NCBI GenBank assembly: GCA_045534165.1
Contig: JAZSJD010000055.1
Span: forward strand, 130,535-194,534
Source of the DNA: SIG575 sp045534165
GTDB lineage: Bacteria; Bacillota; Clostridia; Oscillospirales; Acutalibacteraceae
Length of the DNA: 64,000 nt
Reading direction: 5' to 3'
The position numbers were made by a program, and so were the translations under genes. Within the stretch, counting starts at the first letter, position 1, and each line of letters starts with the position of its first letter. Of the stretch, positions 53,501 to 61,329 are shown piece by piece. The notes below the pieces were generated by a model, which was not told the origin of the DNA, did not search any database, and worked only from the letters and a program-made list of their open reading frames with translations.

Positions 53501-55354
53501 GAAGAAGCTTATAACCAGGCAATCACTCTCACAAAAGAAGCTTCTCAAGAAGAAATCAACACAGCGCTTATAAATCTTGTAAACGCAATTCCTAAAAACA
53601 GACTTGTGTTTGTTGATAAAACAGAACTTGAAAAAGTTGTAGCTGATGCTGAAGAAATTAAAACATGGAAATATGTAAACGATAAGGCTCTTCAGGAATT
53701 TATTGTTACAATTGAAGAATGTAACGAAATTCTCAATGCTCGTCTTATAGACACAGAAGAAAACAGAGCACTCGTTGAAAATTCAATTATAAGAATTGAA
53801 GAAGCTCTTGCAAAACTTTCGCTTATTGATGACCCTTCAATCATATACCCTGTTCTTGGCAGAGCACAAATGATGATCAGCCAAAAAGTTGAGGTTGTTA
53901 CATATATTGATGGCGTCCTTGATATGGCTGATATGCCTAAATATGATAACGATGCAATACAGGCTATTATCAACGAAATCTACGCTGCATTAGATGCCGA
54001 AATCACACCTGACCAGGTTGGTTGGTTAACATCATATGCAGAAGAAAAGAATGCTGAACTTGATGCACTTGAAACCACCATTATTTACATTGAATATCTT
54101 GAAGTTGCTATTGATGAATATGAAGCATTTGATGAAAGATTTGTTACAGAAAACTACACAAACGCTTATAAAGTTGCAATAACTTACGATAAAACTTCAA
54201 AACAGAGTAATATCAACACAGCTCTCACAAATCTTGTAATTGCTAAAAAACAGATTGAGATACCTTTAGCTGACAAAAAAGAGCTGGAAGATATCCTTGC
54301 AATAGCAGACAAACTCGACCTTTCTGAATATTATAACGATGAAGCGATGGTTGAATTCCTCAATGCAGTTGAAGAAGGCAGAGAAATCATTGATACACCT
54401 CTTTATGATACTGAAGAAAACGTGGATATTATTTTGAATTCTGCAATCAGAATTGAAGAAGCAATGAACAATCTTCACAAAACTGATGATATTACTTTGC
54501 TTTACGAAGTAATCCACGCTGCAAATAATAAACTTGATGAAACAATTGAAGTGGTTACTTACATCGATGGTGAACTCTCAACTGCAGATATGCCGAAATA
54601 TGACCGTGAAACTATCGAAGCAATAATAGATGGTATTAATGATTATTTCGAACCCGGTGTCATTCTCCCCGATGTATATGGTTGGGTAAACGAACTCGTG
54701 GAAGAAAAATTGGCTGAGCTTGATGGACTTAAAGAACTGACATATTCTGAATATCTTACAGTTGCTGTCGAAGAATATGAAGCTGTTGAAGATTTCACAA
54801 TCTATACTGATGAATCATGGGCAGATTATGAAGAAGCTTACATAATTGCAACAAACCTTGCAGTTTCAACTCAGAATGCCATTAACCTTGCACTTACAAA
54901 CATAGTAAATTCAAAGAATTCTCTTGAAATTGCAAAAATTGAAATCCCCTATTCATTTGTTGCACAAGACGGCACAGACACAGTTATCAACCGTGAACTC
55001 GGATTTATATATGGTCTTGATATGGGTATTACTGATATAGAAGACTATGTAGATTATGCAGAAGGCGTAACAATTGATGCTCCTGACGGATACGGTACAG
55101 GAACTGTAATCACAGTATCATTCAATGGTGAAGTTAAGGAAATATTTACAGTTATTATCTTTGGTGACCTTACAGGTGATGGTGTTGTTGACATTTACGA
55201 TTCATCAACACTGGCAGCACTTGTAAATGGTGATATTGAAACTGAAGATGGTTCTGCAATGGCTTTTGCCGCTGACCTTAATGGTGACACAGTAGCAGAT
55301 ATTTATGACCTTGCAATTCTTAATGCTGTTGTTAATGGTGATATGGAACTTTAA
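50549..55354 (+). CDS. Giant secreted repeat protein ending in a type I dockerin
   Basis: 1601 residues from ATG 50549 behind AAGGAGG; an 11-codon upstream extension is not supported. A signal peptide (about 1-27, ending NFTAA) leads a beta-rich N-terminal region (to about 470). A helical region (about 480-1470) of FIVAR-like three-helix units follows, ending in three longer repeats of about 220 residues marked by TYIDG at 895, 1118 and 1337. A small Ig-like domain precedes the C-terminal dockerin (about 1540-1601) with two EF-hand-like loops, DLTGDGVVDIYD and DLNGDTVADIYD. Dockerins bind cohesins, so this protein is probably displayed through a cohesin scaffold. No catalytic domain was recognised. 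Confidence 0.85.
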   Translation: MKTSKKILSVLLAVALVISVFSVNFTAAEIKPTGTVFKEIPTTAGERPRAEFFCTEVTRVAKGVNSVEPGNVIVKATPSGVPELSGSYAAQAYAGETPIATQITFVSSTVGVTPVKLTCNNETVIFTDMKFDGSTGTYTCEIKSGTAQPGEALVFTMDYKWTDGNEYQEKCVSYVEGIVTGGVYTYLECTFKPFSGTASFYRTSISAITRLLGKGVFYEQPATITTSDTDPHKTYGVYNVATATELSNVASGYNTLIYRDDKNVEAKGGTKDIYFTNYIPGVPTAHVYVDSSKTTTLADINLRMDASTRDLSTRNNSNPYTAVSNMYVHEGLQVNGIPGASNTIAEQIIGYTIPAKADYGIKQQKKNATMYTVTGATRAYSKIFTKGFTGTVANIADGSQYTITNEYYSYNYVDHSLDEGNLTTIGQVSTPIVFHIVDKGVLWSLLDEVMHSDPESPLVKNKYKGTNPQAWYYKSGFAAFQNSYVDALRVANNIKATQSEVDAAVKSLQTLYNSLTLKTADYTEVNELEKIADEIIDNAYAYDPQDVALVEEAQDMVKKNYNILYQNAVDVMADNLRLAIQNADPTPADYQEVYRAKIAFEELDKDYYTVESWQNVLDVIDSVDFSLSIIEQDIVDGYAQAILDATAALVVKTADFSGLIATIEKAKKLEERYYTNFEILSEPLNNAENAVDDAKVNLWLPAKQGEVDELHRLLNLAINSLTLKNLDKSALKEAIDAELVELVKYYDQNLLAAYRELVAEGQAIYDDGTLNAFAQDDVDAKTQEIIETYNALQASYNPPVDLAELEKAIADANEVITEHYFADDALVEFLAAKFNAETLYVSDLTKDSQTAVNNATARIYNAIDALNIKPADTSALAELRVTLATMLSEKLKITTYIDGQLGEKKVIKYNESEVLEMLKAVNELLDEENLTIMDNERINAFVQEINEKIASSDTPKTDEYLQVAIAEYKTYDSYYYTEEEWALYEEAYNQAITLTKEASQEEINTALINLVNAIPKNRLVFVDKTELEKVVADAEEIKTWKYVNDKALQEFIVTIEECNEILNARLIDTEENRALVENSIIRIEEALAKLSLIDDPSIIYPVLGRAQMMISQKVEVVTYIDGVLDMADMPKYDNDAIQAIINEIYAALDAEITPDQVGWLTSYAEEKNAELDALETTIIYIEYLEVAIDEYEAFDERFVTENYTNAYKVAITYDKTSKQSNINTALTNLVIAKKQIEIPLADKKELEDILAIADKLDLSEYYNDEAMVEFLNAVEEGREIIDTPLYDTEENVDIILNSAIRIEEAMNNLHKTDDITLLYEVIHAANNKLDETIEVVTYIDGELSTADMPKYDRETIEAIIDGINDYFEPGVILPDVYGWVNELVEEKLAELDGLKELTYSEYLTVAVEEYEAVEDFTIYTDESWADYEEAYIIATNLAVSTQNAINLALTNIVNSKNSLEIAKIEIPYSFVAQDGTDTVINRELGFIYGLDMGITDIEDYVDYAEGVTIDAPDGYGTGTVITVSFNGEVKEIFTVIIFGDLTGDGVVDIYDSSTLAALVNGDIETEDGSAMAFAADLNGDTVADIYDLAILNAVVNGDMEL
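53140..54980 (+). repeat. Three long tandem protein repeats (about 220 codons each)
   Basis: TYIDG followed by a K-Y motif about nine residues later recurs at 53231, 53900 and 54557 (spacing 669 and 657 bases, in frame). Between them EYLTVAIAEYKTYD-like and VNDKALQEFI-like segments recur in the same order. The protein units are clearly related; DNA identity is diverged, pointing to old duplication. Confidence 0.75.
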
Positions 55355-55366
55355 AAGTTGATTTAA

Positions 55367-55402
55367 AAAGCCACTGTAAGTTATATGCTTACAGTGGCTT
55401 TT
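55367..55402 (+). terminator. Terminator after the dockerin gene
   Basis: Stem AAAGCCACTGTAAG/CTTACAGTGGCTTT (55367-55380 with 55388-55401), seven-base loop, then TTCTT. Confidence 0.9.
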
Positions 55403-55468
55403 CTTAACATAACAATAAATAATGATATAAAAATAAAATTTGTCAAAGCTGACTTTAACTCAGCATAA

Positions 55469-55505
55469 CAAAAAACACCTTGAATGGAGTCCATTCAAGG
55501 TGTTT
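55469..55505 (-). terminator. Terminator after cdaR
   Basis: A 16-bp inverted repeat (55473-55488 with 55490-55505; the central bases form the loop), followed on the minus strand by TTTTGTTATG. Closes the cdaA-cdaR operon. Confidence 0.85.
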
Positions 55506-55512
55506 ACTTTTA

Positions 55513-56838
55513 TCATGCAACAACATCAATAGGAATTGAATATTTTCCATATGCCCAACAGCTCTGGTTTTTCACCACTATTTTTGCAGTCACTTCATCT
55601 CTGCCTGTTTTCCCTGTATAACCTGTCATATCCACAACACACCGGATATCATCTGCAGCAAGGTCATTCAATGCTTTTTGTGAACCATAAAGTGTTATAC
55701 CTGTAAGAGAAGAAAATGATTTCGGAATTGAAACCTTACAATTTTCAGGTTCATTGCTGATTGTTATTCTGGAGCTGTCAACGTTAAATTTTTTTGTAAA
55801 AGCTTCAAAAACATTAACAGTAACTACCACTTCATCGACATCATCAAAAATAGTCAGGTTGGTTGAAAAATCTTCTTTTTTAAACCTGAAAACATTTTTG
55901 CCGGATTTAATTTCTGAAAAATCAATCGTTCCTACAGTCACATTTTTCATCGATGCTACCACATCAGCAGTTGCACAAATATTTATGGTTTCAGGCGTAA
56001 TTGTTATACTCTCAATAAAATCCAAATAATTATCCGGCTCATTTGTAAATTCAACATTTGTTGCAAATTCTGCCTTTTTCATTACAGGAACTGTTATAGT
56101 TACTGTTGTATTATCCTTCAACTTAATATAATCAATTTTATTTCCATAATTATCAACCAGGTCAATCACAGCTGTATAATGCTTTGTTTCCGTAATAGGT
56201 CCATAATTATCTTTAATATCATCGCTGACTTTTGCGAAAATATTATCTGTATCCAATTTATTAATCTGCGTTGCAGCACCGCAAACAGTTACATTTGGCG
56301 ATGACAAAACAGAACCTTCTGTGTAGTATCCTTCAGGAATAAGATCTTCCGGTATCTGCTCTGTTTTCAAATCAACCTGAACTTCTTTATAAGCATCAAA
56401 GAATACCTCAATTTCATCAGTTGAAAGAGAAACGATTTCATAATCGGCATTAACATCACTTTTGGTAGCAATAAGCGGTAATGAATGTGTGCCTACTGAA
56501 TCTACATAATTAAGGTTAGCATTAACAACTATACTGTCAGATGATAAATCTCTCTGAGTGATTGAATATCTTTTTCCTACAATAGTAACATCAACTGTAT
56601 ATTCCTGTTCTGTGAATGCTTGCAGATCAAGCTTTTCAGCAGTTGTATTTTCAATATTGATAACAACAGGAACATCTTCAATTTTATAGGTTGTTTCCGG
56701 GCTGAATGCCATAACAACAATTATCCAGACAATAAATGCAGCAACAAAAGAAAAAACTGCAAGATACTTATTATTATAAAATAAGTTATGAAAAAATCTC
56801 GTTTTTTTGTTATTCTGAACCTTATTATTGTTTTTCAT
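55513..56838 (-). CDS. cdaR: CdaR/YbbR-domain regulator of diadenylate cyclase
   Basis: 441 residues from ATG 56838, set by AGGAGGG. A cytoplasmic Asn/Lys-rich N terminus, one membrane helix (about 27-48) and four YbbR-type beta domains outside (about 55-440), each with EVFFDAYKEVQVDL-like strands. CdaR binds CdaA and modulates cyclic-di-AMP synthesis. It overlaps cdaA by 14 bases. In Bacillus glmM follows this pair; here the operon ends. Confidence 0.92.
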   Translation of the reverse strand: MKNNNKVQNNKKTRFFHNLFYNNKYLAVFSFVAAFIVWIIVVMAFSPETTYKIEDVPVVINIENTTAEKLDLQAFTEQEYTVDVTIVGKRYSITQRDLSSDSIVVNANLNYVDSVGTHSLPLIATKSDVNADYEIVSLSTDEIEVFFDAYKEVQVDLKTEQIPEDLIPEGYYTEGSVLSSPNVTVCGAATQINKLDTDNIFAKVSDDIKDNYGPITETKHYTAVIDLVDNYGNKIDYIKLKDNTTVTITVPVMKKAEFATNVEFTNEPDNYLDFIESITITPETINICATADVVASMKNVTVGTIDFSEIKSGKNVFRFKKEDFSTNLTIFDDVDEVVVTVNVFEAFTKKFNVDSSRITISNEPENCKVSIPKSFSSLTGITLYGSQKALNDLAADDIRCVVDMTGYTGKTGRDEVTAKIVVKNQSCWAYGKYSIPIDVVA

Positions 56839-57727
56839 CAAACTTCCCTCCTATTCTGCTTTTTGTATAATCGAGGAAAGATTCGATTGCTCCCTTTTCT
56901 TTCTTCTGAGATGACAATCCATTTAAAAGAATCTCTTCAAGCTCTTTCGGTGTGAGATCTCTGATAAGTTTACCCTTTTCAGCAACAGAAATAACACCTG
57001 TTTCTTCACTTGTAACAACGAGCAACGCATCGCTCTGTTCACTCATACCGATTGCAGCTCTGTGACGAGTTCCGAGTTCTTTTTTCAGGTTGTTATTTTG
57101 TGTTAAAGGCAAAATACATCCTGCCGCATAAATTCTGCCGTTACGCACAATTGCAGCTCCGTCATGAAGCGGTGAATTCGGGAAGAAAACGTTTCCGAAC
57201 ATCTGCTCATTGGCAGCTGAATCAATAACTGTACCTGTTTTTATAATTTCGCCTAAAAGGGTTTTTCTTTCAAAAACTGTAAGTGAACCAACTTTGTTTT
57301 CACTCATTTTTTCAACTGATTTTACAAACTCAGTAACTACACTTTTGGTAACAGTTACCTCATCATCTTCACCGTTTTTAAGCCAGAATCTTTTTACAAA
57401 GCTTTTAAAACCGTTTCTACCTGCTGTTTCAAGAGCATGTCTTATTTCAGGGCTGAAAATAATAATCAGAACAAGAATAAGGTTTGAGAACAAAGTTTTG
57501 AAAAGATATTCACTTGCCTGCATTTCAGCAAGTTTAATAACACCAAAAGCAACTACGACAATAAGCAAACCTTTAACAAGCTGAAAAGCTCTTGTATCCC
57601 TTAACAACTTTATTGCCTGATATATGATAAACGCAACAAGACAAATGTCAAGAAGGTCATTAAATCCAAAGGATGAAAACACATTCTTCAGTTTTATTGC
57701 GAAATCTGCAAAGTTTTCAACAACCAT
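56825..57727 (-). CDS. cdaA: Diadenylate cyclase CdaA
   Basis: 300 residues. Three membrane helices (about 24-42, 51-68, 78-92) precede the DAC domain with the active-site motifs HDGA (188-191) and GTRHRAA (219-225). It makes cyclic di-AMP from two ATP, controlling potassium and osmolyte balance and cell-wall stability. It follows the cysteine desulfurase by 41 bases and may share its transcript. Confidence 0.97.
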   Translation of the reverse strand: MVVENFADFAIKLKNVFSSFGFNDLLDICLVAFIIYQAIKLLRDTRAFQLVKGLLIVVVAFGVIKLAEMQASEYLFKTLFSNLILVLIIIFSPEIRHALETAGRNGFKSFVKRFWLKNGEDDEVTVTKSVVTEFVKSVEKMSENKVGSLTVFERKTLLGEIIKTGTVIDSAANEQMFGNVFFPNSPLHDGAAIVRNGRIYAAGCILPLTQNNNLKKELGTRHRAAIGMSEQSDALLVVTSEETGVISVAEKGKLIRDLTPKELEEILLNGLSSQKKEKGAIESFLDYTKSRIGGKFDEKQ

Positions 57728-57768
57728 AAATGTTAACTCCCATAATTTTAATCATCAGAAATATTTTA

Positions 57769-58917
57769 TCACACTTTTTTTGTTTTGGCAATTTTATTTA
57801 CTAAATTGATTAAAAAATCTATATCTTTTTTTGAATTGAAGACAGAAACTGATACTCTTGCTGTTCCTATATCGTCAGTTCTGTAAAATTTATGCGCAGA
57901 AATATTACAATGAAAACCTCCGCGCACCGCAACTGAATTTTCTGCAAGAATTGTGGCTGTTTCCTCACCTGTCATATTTTTAAAATTAAAAGACAAAACA
58001 GGAACAAATTTATCTTTGTGAAATTCATTATAAATTATCACATCATCTGAGTTATAGAAATAATCATAAAGGTAATGAATCAAAAAATTTTCATGCTCTC
58101 TAATATAATTTATTTTTTCTTTTTTTACAAATTCAATACCTTTACCAAGTGCTATAATTCCGAAAGTATTCTGCGTGCCGCTTTCAAATCTGTCAGGCAA
58201 GAAAATCGGTTGTCGTAAATCTTTTGATTCGCTACCTGTTCCACCTTCAATTATCGTGTCAAGCGACCAATCATCTGAAAGAATCATTGCACCTGTTCCT
58301 GTGGGACCATAAAGACCTTTATGCCCAGGTATACACAAGCAAGCGATATTATCCCGTTGCATATTTATATCCAAAACACCTGCTGCCTGAGCACCATCCA
58401 CAATCAAGGGGATTTTATGCTTTTTTGCAATTTTTCCTATTTTTTCAATTGGTAAAATATCACCAAAAACATTTGAAGCATAAGTGCAGACAATAAAATC
58501 GGTATTTTTTCTAATTTTACTTTCAAAACTCCGCACTGTTCTTTCATCATCTGAAAAAACAGTAGCTACATCAAAATCAAAGTTTTTCTCTTCTTTTAAT
58601 TTCGCCAAAGGACGCATAACAGAATTGTGTTCAAGACAGGACGTTACTGCGTGTCCGCCAAATTTGGCAAAGCCCTTAATTGCAACATTCAATGCATGTG
58701 TGCAGTTGAGAGTAAAAACCACGTTTTCTTCGCTGCTTACCCCAAAAAACTCTGCCAACAGACTACGGACTTTATAAAGCTCCAAAGCTGTTGCGTTGCT
58801 CATTGGATATCCGCCTCTACCGGGATTTGCACCAAAAATCATAGGTGCAATTCTCATCATATCCCTTACAGAAGCAGGTTTCGGATAAGTTGTGGCACTA
58901 TTATCAAGATAAATCAT
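57769..58917 (-). CDS. Cysteine desulfurase/selenocysteine lyase family protein
   Basis: 382 residues. Class V PLP aminotransferase fold of the SufS/CsdB-like type: opening YLDNSATTYPKP, the cofactor Asp/Gln in VDGAQAAG (173-180), the Schiff-base Lys200 in PGHKG and a catalytic Cys337 in RGGFHCN. It would release sulfur (or selenium) from cysteine (selenocysteine). It overlaps the DUF3343 gene by four bases (ATGA), which pairs it with a likely sulfur/selenium carrier. No iscU or nifU-type gene is nearby, so it may serve tRNA thiolation or selenium use rather than iron-sulfur clusters. Confidence 0.88.
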   Translation of the reverse strand: MIYLDNSATTYPKPASVRDMMRIAPMIFGANPGRGGYPMSNATALELYKVRSLLAEFFGVSSEENVVFTLNCTHALNVAIKGFAKFGGHAVTSCLEHNSVMRPLAKLKEEKNFDFDVATVFSDDERTVRSFESKIRKNTDFIVCTYASNVFGDILPIEKIGKIAKKHKIPLIVDGAQAAGVLDINMQRDNIACLCIPGHKGLYGPTGTGAMILSDDWSLDTIIEGGTGSESKDLRQPIFLPDRFESGTQNTFGIIALGKGIEFVKKEKINYIREHENFLIHYLYDYFYNSDDVIIYNEFHKDKFVPVLSFNFKNMTGEETATILAENSVAVRGGFHCNISAHKFYRTDDIGTARVSVSVFNSKKDIDFLINLVNKIAKTKKV

Positions 58918-59144
58918 AACCTTTCACGGACATCTGCATATCCTGAAAATTTAACATGATTCTGTTTAAGAATTTCCACAGCTTTGACAACATCACCGTC
59001 TACTACAACTGCATAACCGCAACTTTCATTTTTATCGGTTTTGGTTTTTCGCATAATCTGTGCTCTGATACCTTTGGAATTCAGAACATCTTTTGCTTTT
59101 ATGGCATGAGTTATTGAGTTTACTTTTATATATGATTTTGCCAT
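58914..59144 (-). CDS. DUF3343 sulfur/selenium-carrier-like small protein
   Basis: 76 residues. DUF3343 proteins are described as putative Se/S carrier-like and often sit with cysteine desulfurase-like proteins. A single cysteine in NESCGYAVVV (about residue 42) is the likely reactive site. ATG 59144 follows GAGGTG by five bases, and that ribosome site is buried in a hairpin (59151-59190). It overlaps the cysteine desulfurase start, so the two are translationally coupled. Confidence 0.85.
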   Translation of the reverse strand: MAKSYIKVNSITHAIKAKDVLNSKGIRAQIMRKTKTDKNESCGYAVVVDGDVVKAVEILKQNHVKFSGYADVRERL

Positions 59145-59150
59145 TTTATC

Positions 59151-59190
59151 ACCTCATTTCCATATTACATAATATGAAAAGAGATGAGGT
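59151..59190 (-). promoter_or_regulatory. Hairpin hiding the DUF3343 ribosome site
   Basis: Outer arms ACCTCAT (59151-59157) and ATGAGGT (59184-59190) pair perfectly; inside, CATATTA (59161-59167) pairs with TAATATG (59170-59176). On the minus-strand mRNA one arm contains the GAGGTG site used by DUF3343. No T-run follows, so it is not a terminator. It may act as a translation switch for this gene and the coupled desulfurase. Confidence 0.6.
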
Positions 59191-59199
59191 TTTGTCCGA

Positions 59200-59673
59200 T
59201 TATTTATTTTCAATTAAAACAACAGCATGGGCTGAAATCCCATCACCTGAACCTGTAAATCCCATTTTTTCTTCTGTTGTTGCTTTTACGCTGACACAGT
59301 CAAAAGGTATACCGCAACTTTCCGCAATATTACAGCGCATACGTTCAATAAACGGTGCTAATTTGGGACGTTGTGCAATTACCGTTGAATCAATATTAAT
59401 GATTTTATAGCCATTTTCCTGCAATTTTTCCACAACTTTTTCAAGGAGTATTCTGCTGTCTGCATTTAAGAATCTGTCATCATTATCGGGGAACAATTTA
59501 CCAATATCACCCATTGCTGCTGCACCCAACAATGCATCGCTGATTGCATGAAGCAAAACATCAGCATCTGAATGGCCGAGAAGACCTTTTTCAAAATCTA
59601 TTTCCACTCCGCCAAGAATTAATTTCCTGTTTTCTGTTAATCTGTGAACATCATAACCGTGACCTATTCTCAT
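59200..59673 (-). CDS. ispF: 2-C-methyl-D-erythritol 2,4-cyclodiphosphate synthase
   Basis: 157 residues, full length. A late MEP-pathway enzyme. Zinc ligands are in GYDVHRL near the start and LLHAISDALLGA; KVKAT(T)-type VKATTEEKMGFTG and the C-terminal GISAHAVVLI match. The start overlaps the RNase M5-like stop by four bases (ATGA). dxs of the same pathway lies at 33426-35291. Confidence 0.97.
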   Translation of the reverse strand: MRIGHGYDVHRLTENRKLILGGVEIDFEKGLLGHSDADVLLHAISDALLGAAAMGDIGKLFPDNDDRFLNADSRILLEKVVEKLQENGYKIINIDSTVIAQRPKLAPFIERMRCNIAESCGIPFDCVSVKATTEEKMGFTGSGDGISAHAVVLIENK

Positions 59674-60263
59674 AATATTTCTTCAATCTCCTTTACAAGG
59701 TTTTTATATTCTTCTTTTGTCATAAAAATATTAAGCATCTGAACTAAAGCATTTGTTGATAATTTTGATGGTAACGAAGCTTTCGAAAGAAGAACTCTTC
59801 TTTTTTCAACACAGTTATCTGTACCCAAAAAACCATCTTCATATAAATCAAGTCTTGTTATTTCTTCTTTCTTTTTCTCATTATTTTCAGTTAAAACCCC
59901 TGCCCGTTCAAGACTTTGAATAATAATTTCGTCAGAAACACCTTCAACGCCCAGCAAACCTTCGGCAGAAGATTGATTTTTTCTTTTTTCTTTGCCTAAA
60001 AGTTCAGGTATATATGCATGCTTGATATATTCTTTTTTTATACTTCCGCCAAGAAATGAGCGTATCATCAAACCTGCAGAATCGCTGTCTGTTAAAATTA
60101 AAATCCCTCTTTTTTCAGCAAGGCTTTTTATAATTTTCTGTTTTTCTTTATCCTTGAAAATACCAAAACCGTCTGTTGTTATAATAGGAGCATCTATAAT
60201 GGAAGATAACTTAATTTTATCATATTTACCCTCTACAATAACAGCTTCTTTAATTTTTATCAT
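59670..60263 (-). CDS. rnmV: RNase M5-like TOPRIM protein
   Basis: 197 residues. RNase M5 matures 5S rRNA. The TOPRIM fold shows VIVEGKYDK with Glu11 and LTDSDSAG with Asp59 and Asp61, metal ligands in this fold, and a DUF4093-type C-terminal half. It overlaps the holA stop by one base (TAATG). Confidence 0.88.
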   Translation of the reverse strand: MIKIKEAVIVEGKYDKIKLSSIIDAPIITTDGFGIFKDKEKQKIIKSLAEKRGILILTDSDSAGLMIRSFLGGSIKKEYIKHAYIPELLGKEKRKNQSSAEGLLGVEGVSDEIIIQSLERAGVLTENNEKKKEEITRLDLYEDGFLGTDNCVEKRRVLLSKASLPSKLSTNALVQMLNIFMTKEEYKNLVKEIEEIL

Positions 60264-61318
60264 TACACTATTACCCTTTCACCATTTGCGGCTAAAATGA
60301 GTTTTACAATTGTTTCTTCAAGAATAAGTGATTTATTCACGGAAGAACTTTTTAATCTGTTATCAGCCTGTGCTAAAATATCAAGACAAATTCTGATAGC
60401 TGAAATATCTATTCTCGAAGCATCCCTCGCTGCATTTGTAAGACGGAATGTTTTGTTCTGATAATTATAATATTTTGATGCACCATCTGCTCTGTCGCCC
60501 GCTTCGAGGAACACCTTTGCTCTGTAAATATCAACATATGCATTAATCAACTGGCTGTTAATATTAATAGGTTCTTCTTTCTGTGCTATCAGGGTTTTAA
60601 GCACGTCAAAAGCCTTTTCATTTCTGCCCTGAATAATATCAGTTGCCAGATCAAAAACTCTTGCTGAAACAGAACGTACTGCCAGAGATTCGATATGTTG
60701 TTTTGTAATTTCGCTTTTATCAGCATAGAAACAAAGTTTTTCAAGTTCATTAAGGAGATTATTCATATCATCTCCTACAAGATTGATTAAGTATTCAGCG
60801 TTCTGAGAACTTAAACTGCATCCCCTTTTATTTGCACCTGAAACCAAAAGCTTTACTAATGCTGAACGTGTTTTTTTATCAAGCACGAGTACACTTGAAT
60901 ATTTACCCATTAAAGTTAAAATCTTTTTCCATTTCTCGTTTTTCCTGGCATCGACTTCCACATTCTGCATCCAGAAAACAAGTATATTACTTTCAGGAAT
61001 ATCAGCAATCAGTTCTTCAATCTGCTTTTTATCTTCTTCAGTTGCTTTATCAAACTTATAATCCTTAACAACTATGCAACAATGTTCATCCATCATCGGA
61101 AGTGATTCACAACAAGCAACTACATCATTGAGCACCAGATTATCGCCATCAAAAATATGAAGATTAAACATTGCAAAATCTTTTTTTACTGATTTTTCAA
61201 TGATTTTATTTGCGTAAAAATCTTTAAGATATGGTTCATTACCATAAATAAAATAAACATTTGAAAATTCATTATTTTTCAGATGAAGTTTAATATCATT
61301 TTCAAAAATTTCAGGCAT
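60263..61318 (-). CDS. holA: DNA polymerase III delta subunit
   Basis: 351 residues from ATG 61318; the GTG two codons upstream is part of the AAGGGGTG ribosome site. The clamp-loader delta subunit opens the sliding clamp. YFIYGNEPYLKDFYANKI at the start and the DLATDIIQGRNEKAFDVLKTL segment are typical. It follows comEC by 12 bases, the order usual in Firmicutes. Confidence 0.93.
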   Translation of the reverse strand: MPEIFENDIKLHLKNNEFSNVYFIYGNEPYLKDFYANKIIEKSVKKDFAMFNLHIFDGDNLVLNDVVACCESLPMMDEHCCIVVKDYKFDKATEEDKKQIEELIADIPESNILVFWMQNVEVDARKNEKWKKILTLMGKYSSVLVLDKKTRSALVKLLVSGANKRGCSLSSQNAEYLINLVGDDMNNLLNELEKLCFYADKSEITKQHIESLAVRSVSARVFDLATDIIQGRNEKAFDVLKTLIAQKEEPININSQLINAYVDIYRAKVFLEAGDRADGASKYYNYQNKTFRLTNAARDASRIDISAIRICLDILAQADNRLKSSSVNKSLILEETIVKLILAANGERVIV

Positions 61319-61329
61319 AAACACACCCC

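Noticed and set aside
53140..54980. DNA-level tandem repeat from recent duplication or assembly artefact
   Set aside because: Repeat units are similar as protein but diverged as DNA and differ slightly in length, so they are old and real.
59151..59190. Terminator after DUF3343 or ispF
   Set aside because: It lies upstream of DUF3343 in the direction of transcription, contains its ribosome site and lacks a T-run.
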